This document shows, piece after piece, positions 57,414 to 64,000 of a stretch of 64,000 bases of DNA. Within the stretch, counting starts at the first letter, position 1. Every line of letters starts with the position of its first letter. This DNA is from Aspidiotus rigidus (Eukaryota; Arthropoda; Insecta; Hemiptera; Diaspididae). The stretch covers positions 1,922,001 to 1,986,000 of the forward strand of contig JAVHKY010000039.1 in assembly GCA_035079385.1 (NCBI GenBank), given 5' to 3'. The translations under genes were made by a program, and so were the position numbers. The notes beneath the pieces are model-generated. The model saw nothing but the letters and a program-made list of their open reading frames with translations, was not told the DNA's origin and searched no databases.

Positions 57414-57887
57414 TTACGTGTTCGCGAGCCACGGATGCAAAGAGATAGTTTCCGGGTCAACGGGCCCGTAATCACACAGTAGCTCCTCTCCAGGAGCTAT
57501 GGCTCTAAGTGCGCGGAACACTATCACGAATTTCTTATTCCGCCGCTCGCAGCACATCTTCAAATTAGGAGATTTTCGGCTGTGATTAATTATCACACCA
57601 GGCGACTTAGTGTTTGCGTAGGAATCGATACTGTACAATTGAAAGGTGTGAAATTTTGCTTTTAGTTTGAAAATATCAGAAAACTTCGAAAAGTTATTAC
57701 ACAATTTTTCATCTTACCATTTATCTCGAAAAAAAAGGAAATGCCGGTCAGGGTCTCTACACTCTTTTTCTCGCCGTTTACCCTCGGCTTGGGAAATAAT
57801 TGTACCTTGGTACTCTGTGACTTCTTCATTTATGCCAAAAGGTCTAGTGGCAAACAGCCCTCGTCCTCGTCCCGGGCTTGGTGCAAT
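57414..57887 (-). CDS. KMT5A-like SET-domain methyltransferase, two 3' exons
   Basis: Exons 57718-57887 and 57414-57630 (57631-57717 is an 87 bp intron, TG|GTAAGA...GTACAG|T, phase 2). Together they make a complete SET domain: GRGRGLFATRPFGINEEVTE with YQGTIIS, then CIDSYANTKSPGVIINHSRK (NHS cofactor motif) and APGEELLCDYGPVDPETISL ending HPWLANT. Order and spacing match KMT5A/PR-Set7, the histone H4-Lys20 monomethylase. The family's YDYG is CDYG here, so the first Tyr, which corresponds to the Phe/Tyr switch position of KMT5A, is Cys. The acceptor before 57887 is good (TTGCAG), so more exons should lie upstream, but none was found up to 59 kb. It may be a functional diverged paralogue, or a gene missing its N-terminus. 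Confidence 0.75.
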
Positions 57888-57889
57888 CT

Positions 57890-59440
57890 GCAAGACACCA
57901 AACCCAATTCTGTTTCATGTATTGCTCCACACAAAGTAAATTATTTTAAGATAGAAAAAAGTATTAGTTTTCGTTGCAACGCGAATGATCAACAGAAAAG
58001 AGAAGACGAAACACGAATATTCGAATTATTTAATTATGAGTATTCGAATTTCAGAACATCTTATACTAGGTATGTAAAAAAGAAAAAGTAAATTTACGAG
58101 TTGAATAAAACTTGTAAACACTCTTTTAAATATGGATATACGAGCGAGATAACGCTATCGCGAAGCGTAACAATCCACGAAGACTGACCCTGAAGTCCGA
58201 CGAACGGAAACTAAATCGAACTCGAGGTGATACTCTTCGAATCAAACGAGATAAGAAAATTGTGAAGAAACTGATGAGAAAAACAGAGAGGAGGAGGAGT
58301 CACACAAAGCTACCTGCGATAAATAGATACACTTCTGCACGAGCCACAATGAGCTCGAAACAGGTTGGGAAGATTCTGAAGAACGGAGTGAGCGCGAAAG
58401 AGGGGAAGAAAAATCGAAGGGTTCCGATTTAAACCGATCACGCTGAGCGACTTTCTATTTTTATACAAAGACGCGGGATGCTAGTGAATAGTAAGATTTC
58501 ATATCGATTGAGATGTTTAGTTTCAATATCGAAAGCGTAATTTATCTTTAAAATCAGGAGCGATACAAATGCAAGAAATATATACATATACCTAAATGTT
58601 TGCGAATAAAATCGCCATTCATAATTTTCGAAATTTAGTCCATTTCTGATTGGTTCGAATAACAGGAGCGGAACACGTTGGCGCTAAGGGTAATAGAATC
58701 GGACATCTCGAAGCTCCTCGCGTTTCAGACTCTTTTTTTTTCTTTTGGCAAAAAAAAAACATGAAGCGAATAACGAGGAAACTCTCGAGGATGGATCTAA
58801 TGGAACCTAGGCCCTGAAATTAGGAAGTCTCCACATAGTTTATAAAATCTAAGAGATTGCACGCAACTAATCGTTCAAAGCCATCCTGTCTTTTGTTTGC
58901 TCGTTATTTTTGGTTTTTATGATTTGGTGAGGTTACGAGATTAAAATATTTGTTACGCGTCTACGTGACACCCTTCCTAAATCTTGACCACTAGGTAAAA
59001 CAACCGTCATGGTAAAAAAGCGTTGAACAAGATTCTTATTTATTTTGGTAATTTGTGACGTAATACTATAATTGAGAAAAAAAAAGGACGAACAACTTTT
59101 TTCCGGTATTGGAAGTTCCTTTGCCCCGAACAATTCGGTCAATATGATCCCTAACAGGGTTTGTAATGATTCACAAACAAAAATCTTCCGTTTTGCAATT
59201 TCATCTCTTTGAGCTAGTGATGATATGTTGAATGAACTCCAAATATATTTTATGCTGGTGTGCATGGTTGTCAATTTATACTTCAGGTCATCTCTGATTC
59301 TTCCACTTTCTCATTGAGTCTTGTTGGTTTCTTTTTGCAGATAGAACATTTCTGACTCTCTTCTTTTAAAATTGAGCTTGTAACTTCGCCATCTAGCATA
59401 GTTTCATTTTATTTCAAGGGAGGTTATTCCAATAACTTCA
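57890..59440. other. No gene recognised
   Basis: Expected to contain upstream exons or the promoter of the SET-domain gene. The stretch 58180-58440 is purine-rich (GAGAGGAGGAGG...) and the remainder lacks coherent coding sequence. Confidence 0.4.
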
Positions 59441-59447
59441 TAGGGTT

Positions 59448-59876
59448 TCAGCTGTCTGGTGGCGTGGCTTTCAATTTTTTGGGGGGAGTGGAGGAGTGTT
59501 CATAATTATCCGTGCGGTCTCGGAATTCTTTTTCGATATCAATGCCTGTGACGACAAAAGCGATTATGAAAAATTGGAGGACGCACAAATTTGTAGGTAT
59601 AATATAATTTTGATGTAAATCACGGTAAAAAATATTGCGACCAGTGTTTAGTATCGCCGCCCTTCCATTCACTGTCAATCTGGAACTTCCAGAACACTCC
59701 GTTTTAAAATTTCCAATCTTTTCACCGAATATAACCTCGTATATTATAAAAACTAATATATATCGCCAGCCTTTTTTGTCAGTAAACTGGCATCCATTTT
59801 TTGCTTGTAACAAATTGCGGCGGAGCGTTTTCTGGAATTTTAAAAAGGCATCGGGTATTTCGATGAGTAATACCAA
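59448..59876 (-). other. Uncharacterised 142-codon open frame
   Basis: Begins MVLLIEIPDAFLKFQ and contains GWRYILVFIIYEVIFGEKIG and SSRLTVNGRAAILN; the C-terminus is proline/lysine-rich. A partly hydrophobic middle and no stop over 430 bp are suggestive, but the product resembles no family I know and the opposite strand is also open. Confidence 0.25.
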
Positions 59877-59899
59877 ATCTTTCGTTTAATTAAAAAAGG

Positions 59900-62400
59900 A
59901 TTTCAGGGTTGCATAATTTGCTCCTATTTCTTCGCAAATACAACTCGCTAAAGCGATCTCGCGTTGACGTTATCTATTGGAATCGTGCCGTTCCTACTTT
60001 AAAGCTTAATTTATCGGATAATTATTCACGAAAGTTTTCATTCTACCCTTTTTTTTTCTTCTTCTTTCTTTTTCTTTTTTGTTGTTTTTGGGAGCAAACG
60101 TACATGAATTATGATAGTGAAATTAATGACTGTACGAATCCCAACTCGACTTTATTACAGTCACCGTAACCTGGAAAAAGGAAAACAAAAGCGTACGATA
60201 ATGAACGAAAATTTTTGTAGTGTGGCAGCGTTTTGAGCGTAATATTAAGCGCCGTATATTTCGCCACTACGAGTGGAATGACCCAGAAATATTTGTGAAA
60301 GTTTTGCTGAGCATAACAGCGCCTCCTTTGCCGGAAGAGGGTATGACGCTCGTGGAACCGGCATTTGTTTAAGGAACAATATACTCGCTGTGAGCTAGAA
60401 GTTCATCATTTCGTAATTGTCAAGACTTTGCAAAGGTCGTCGTTGTCCTGTAATGTGTGTACGTATTTTCTATTCATTTCCTGTGCTTCTATTCAACTTC
60501 AAGCTGATCGTTGAACTGTTCGGTCCATGCATATTTTGTGATAGTGCAACATTGTATCCAAATTTTAAATACCTCCTGTAAACAAATATTATCTTTCTAA
60601 GAGATTCCGATGCTTAAATCAAGAATATGAAGGTGTAAAATCGTTCTCATGATGTAGAAACTTCCGTCTCTCGTTTTAATTCCATACTTATAAGGTTTGC
60701 AGAATTTAGTTATATGTCGTTGAAGTCATATCATCTTCAGTGACGTAGACGTCAACTATTCACAAAACAAATGATGAAAAATGAAAAAAAGGATACAAAA
60801 TTACAAACAAGGTAAAACAAAACTTATTCAGTGTCATCAGTCATCACTTTTATAAAACCATTATTTTCTTAATGAATTCCATGGACTACAAGAAAGTTCC
60901 CTCTCTTACCCGTTTCATTTCATTTGTTGCCATTTTGACAACATATTATGAGTATATGTAGACGGAATATGTGTAGAACTGAACCTTTTAATGGATCATT
61001 CTTACCGTAAGAGTTGAGTCTAGCTTTGACATTGAAAAAGTTTTGTTATTGAATTGTGATAAGAAAGATTGTGTAACGTTACAAGCCATATCTCGAAAGG
61101 AGGAGCAGTTACAAACTTTCACAATTAAAAACTTCTATTACACTGCGACAATTTATAATAAAATCAAATGTATCTCATATGTCGTCTATGACTACGTATT
61201 CTTTTTCACAATACTTTCCATTGAACAGAGAGCTTTAGCCAATTTTAAGATCTCTGGATAAGAGCGCTGTACACTGAACGTTTCCAGCTTCAACTATCCT
61301 TCATTTGTGAAAAGACCGGACTTGAGAGAGATTTTTTTCAACTTCGGGTGTAGCCGCTAGACCTGGGCGAATAGAACGGTAATAAACGTAGAAATTTGAC
61401 AGATTTGAAAATGGAGACTTGATGAACGTCTAGCTAGAATAATGAAATGTTGCTATTATGCAAGAAAACATACTCGTACTTTCACGACAGGCCCATGACT
61501 TGCAATAAGGATTACACAAACTGCGGAAGTAGAGATTTTCTCTACTTGCGACTGAAATTCAAAACTTGATTCGAGCCCACCATTATTGCTTGTGCATTAT
61601 TCTCCCTCTACCTTCAGTGCCTGCTCTTCGAGCTTCGAATTTAGCATTCATTTTTCCCCCCTTTTCCCAGCGCAATATTGTCTGCAGAATGGAAATTCTT
61701 TTTGACGCCTACTCCGATCTATCGGTCTCAACCCAGACGATGCGTTTGACTGAGAAGAAATTCTTGCAACTATTTTGGGATTTGTCTCCATGCCATAAAT
61801 CGATGAAGAGAGTAAATGAATTTTACCTTACAGCTTTTCAATAACACCTTTATTATAACTGAACGCAACAACACTTCTTATCCAATCTTTAGATGGAATT
61901 TGTCAATGAAGTACAACTATTTTTTGTCTAACGGCAAAGTTATGTTGAATTTGATTCAGCAAATGCCAGTTCATCCTTCCTGTGTAAACGCTGTGGTCAG
62001 GCTCTTGTGTCAAAACCATAATGTACGGTAATCCCTCTTCGATTACTTCTATTTTTAGACTGTGTAAACGATGTTGTCAGTTTCAGGTGTCGAGACTGTT
62101 TCAAACGTTGTTTCACCTAAAAAGAACGTCTAGAAAGGAGATCTCATCCATTCTATTGTTGCAAAAAGTGAAGCTTTGAAATTGTTGCAATATTTTTCAG
62201 TACTACTACAGCGTTTACATATTACCCAAATTTTACGAATTTTATACGTTTTCGGTATATTCAACTTTTTTTTTCTCATATAAGAAAGAATACCTACGTC
62301 GTAATGATGTCTTATGCTGTCAAAACTAAGCTGTACAAGCGAATGCCTTTTAATTTTTGAAGGCTAATTTCAACTAATAATATATTACTTTACACAACTA
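59900..62400. other. No gene recognised
   Basis: Several 70-90 codon frames on the plus strand (61043, 61566, 61816) have no recognisable motif or splice structure. A T-rich run lies at 60049-60085. Confidence 0.45.
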
Positions 62401-62407
62401 CGATCTC

Positions 62408-62776
62408 ATGGACGACTTGGTAGAAACATGCCAAATGCTAGAGGACGATCAGGAAAGAACTTGTATGCTAAGAGAAATATATGACAAAATGCGGCCGAAA
62501 ATAAATATTACAACATGCAAAGAATTAATCATTAACTTTTTGACTCATAATTTTAGTGAGAAAATTTTCAATTTAGTCATCGCTACAATTTCGACAGAAG
62601 AAGTTGTAGATGTTAACTTATTCAGCAATTTAATTGCTAGTATAATGTCAACAGTTCAAAACAAAAAAGAAAAAAAAAATTTAAAAAATAATATCTTGGG
62701 GATCTGTAACAAATATTTAAGCGCGAACAACGACACCGATAGCGAGGATAGTGACGAAGAGAAGAAAAATGGATAG
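62408..62776 (+). CDS. Compact intronless gene, 122 residues, unknown function
   Basis: Starts ATGGACGACTTGGTAG; the protein MDDLVETCQMLEDDQERTCM is all-helical in appearance, with two similar amphipathic stretches (about residues 10-60 and 60-105) and an acidic C-terminus NDTDSEDSDEEKKNG. The two-helix-repeat layout faintly recalls DUF4476-type modules, but no signature residues could be checked. An AATAAA polyadenylation signal lies about 110 bp past the stop (62884), and no neighbouring exon is required. Codon use and composition (AT-rich) are like the surroundings. Real gene likely; function not assignable. Confidence 0.5.
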   Translation: MDDLVETCQMLEDDQERTCMLREIYDKMRPKINITTCKELIINFLTHNFSEKIFNLVIATISTEEVVDVNLFSNLIASIMSTVQNKKEKKNLKNNILGICNKYLSANNDTDSEDSDEEKKNG

Positions 62777-63587
62777 TAATGTAATAGACCTATATGATAT
62801 AATATAACCTATATTTCATCTGTTAATCTTTATTTTCTAATTTCGAGACACTACTCAAATACCTACAGAACCATTCAATTCCAAATAAATTACATTATTC
62901 CCTTTTCTAATTATTATCTTTTATTTTCAGCACCAAGTATCATTTCAGCCATTTGCTAGCATTCACAACTACACAACACTTTGATACGAAAAAAATACAT
63001 AGTTCCCTACAACTGTGTAGACAGTGCTAATAAACACGCAAAAAAGTACATCTCCTCTTCCCACATTACCTATGTACCTATGCAGAGTCCATAATCCTTA
63101 TTTCATATATTTTAACTGTGTTCAATCTACTTTTTGTATCATTTTAAAATCAATGTCTTACCAATACGGCTCCGGTTGAGTTTACTACTTTTTGGACGAT
63201 CTGAAACAAAAAGTTTTTTTTTACTAAAGCGAGGCTTACACATTGTTTTTTTTTTCAAAATTGAGTTTGATATTGATTTTTTCGTATTTCCTGGGGGTTC
63301 TTTTCGTATTTCATAATCTCCCTGTGAACGGGAGATTTACCCAATCTCACATTATAGCCGATGCCCCAACACGAAAAAGTGAAAAATTAGAATTTTTCAC
63401 AACATTACAATAATAAATACAATTCTGACCATAAAATCTGATTCCACAAGCTTATAAAATACCTAAACTGGAAAGGATTTTACTTTGAAAGCTCTGATAA
63501 AGTGTAGACTTTGAAAAAAAACCTTCCTCGAAAATTGTTTTTTTACACATTGTGGGTGCATTAGTTTGGAAAATATGTTTGATATCA

Positions 63588-63875
63588 TTACCTTGATGAA
63601 GAGGAGGACCTGGAACTACTGGAACTGCTGGAACTGCTGCTACTCCAGCTCCAATTCCTGGGAGATGAGGCGGGAGAATAATCGGTATAATTGGGTGAAT
63701 AGTGATAGGATGGCGGCGTTGGATAAAAAGGGGTGGGAGGCGTAAAGCGGGGATCGTTAGGAGATTTGGGTGAGGATTGGGCTGACAAGGTATGAGAACT
63801 TGAGGGAGATGATTTTGAAGAAGGTGAAGAGGAATTGGAGGAGGTCGTAGAATTCTTGTCTTTTGGACTACTCAT
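63588..63875 (-). CDS. Ser/Pro-rich protein, first exon or short gene
   Basis: A 95-codon frame, MSSPKDKNSTTSSNSSSPSS, then a Pro/Tyr-rich part (RFTPPTPFYPTPPSYHYSPN) and an RSSSSS tail. It ends SSSR|TAA where the DNA reads TCAAG|GTAATG, so the apparent stop may sit in an intron and the protein may continue. A candidate exon at 63164-63202 has good splice sites but its frame does not fit. Disordered, RS-like; might be a nuclear or structural protein. A possible splice acceptor (TTTGTACAG, 63921) upstream suggests 5' UTR splicing. Confidence 0.45.
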   Translation of the reverse strand: MSSPKDKNSTTSSNSSSPSSKSSPSSSHTLSAQSSPKSPNDPRFTPPTPFYPTPPSYHYSPNYTDYSPASSPRNWSWSSSSSSSSSSSRSSSSSR

Positions 63876-64000
63876 TTTGAAAAATTGAATAAGTTGTCAC
63901 TAGCCAAATATGTTTGCGACCTGTACAAAGAAGAAAGCCAACACATCAATAGGTACCTACTCTCAATTGGCTCTCTCGATTCTATCTGATGGACCCCTTC

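Noticed and set aside
63164..63202. 39-nt exon with good splice sites for the Ser-rich gene
   Set aside because: Joining it to the preceding exon in the required phase yields an immediate stop.

Overview
The window looks like nuclear DNA of an arthropod, probably an insect and possibly a hemipteran (the hemipteran placement is weak). The evidence is spliced genes with GT-AG introns, AT-rich intergenic sequence, many degraded transposons, and a JIP3/Sunday driver gene whose protein follows the animal family exon by exon. There are no bacterial operons, no CRISPR array and no rRNA.

Layout. (1) 579-13617, minus strand: 24 exons of a JNK-interacting protein 3/4 (Sunday driver) orthologue. I joined the exons by hand and the reading phase holds at every junction; the last exon or exons lie beyond the left edge. 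(2) About 13.6-27.9 kb: the promoter side of that gene, two possible plus-strand first exons, several MITE-like hairpins, an intronless decayed copy of a KMT5A-like SET-domain gene (17.2-17.9 kb), a decayed Ty3/gypsy reverse transcriptase (24.5-25.0 kb) and a foldback repeat (25.25-26.16 kb). (3) About 27.9-39.2 kb: an accessory block bounded by inverted copies of one roughly 450 bp repeat. It holds AATA/AATT low-complexity arrays, a 45 bp tandem array, repeated modules, an unusual gene for a probable papain-like cysteine peptidase (33758-35008), a LINE fragment, a Mutator-like element with TIRs made of iterated GGCCGCAA blocks, and a broken copy of the arthropod 'ITGCDTTS' family. (4) 39.8-48 kb: a 1.6 kb TIR element containing THAP-like exons, a Psq/Tigger-type helix-turn-helix fragment, a Myb/SANT-like DNA-binding gene, two small genes of unknown role and a LINE 3' end. 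(5) 48-56 kb: hairpin repeats, a Ty1/copia pol fragment joined to an apparent host exon, a small uncharacterised gene, and a tRNA-derived SINE. (6) 56-64 kb: a two-exon KMT5A-like SET domain (57414-57887), a compact intronless gene (62408-62776) and the first exon of a Ser/Pro-rich protein at the right edge.

Apart from the JIP3 gene there is no evident shared pathway. The rest is mostly a repeat-driven landscape in which small gene families have been duplicated and broken. The most unusual item is the cysteine-peptidase-like gene, whose Cys/His/Asp motif pattern recalls bacterial effector proteases and which carries a perfect in-frame 99 bp tandem duplication.
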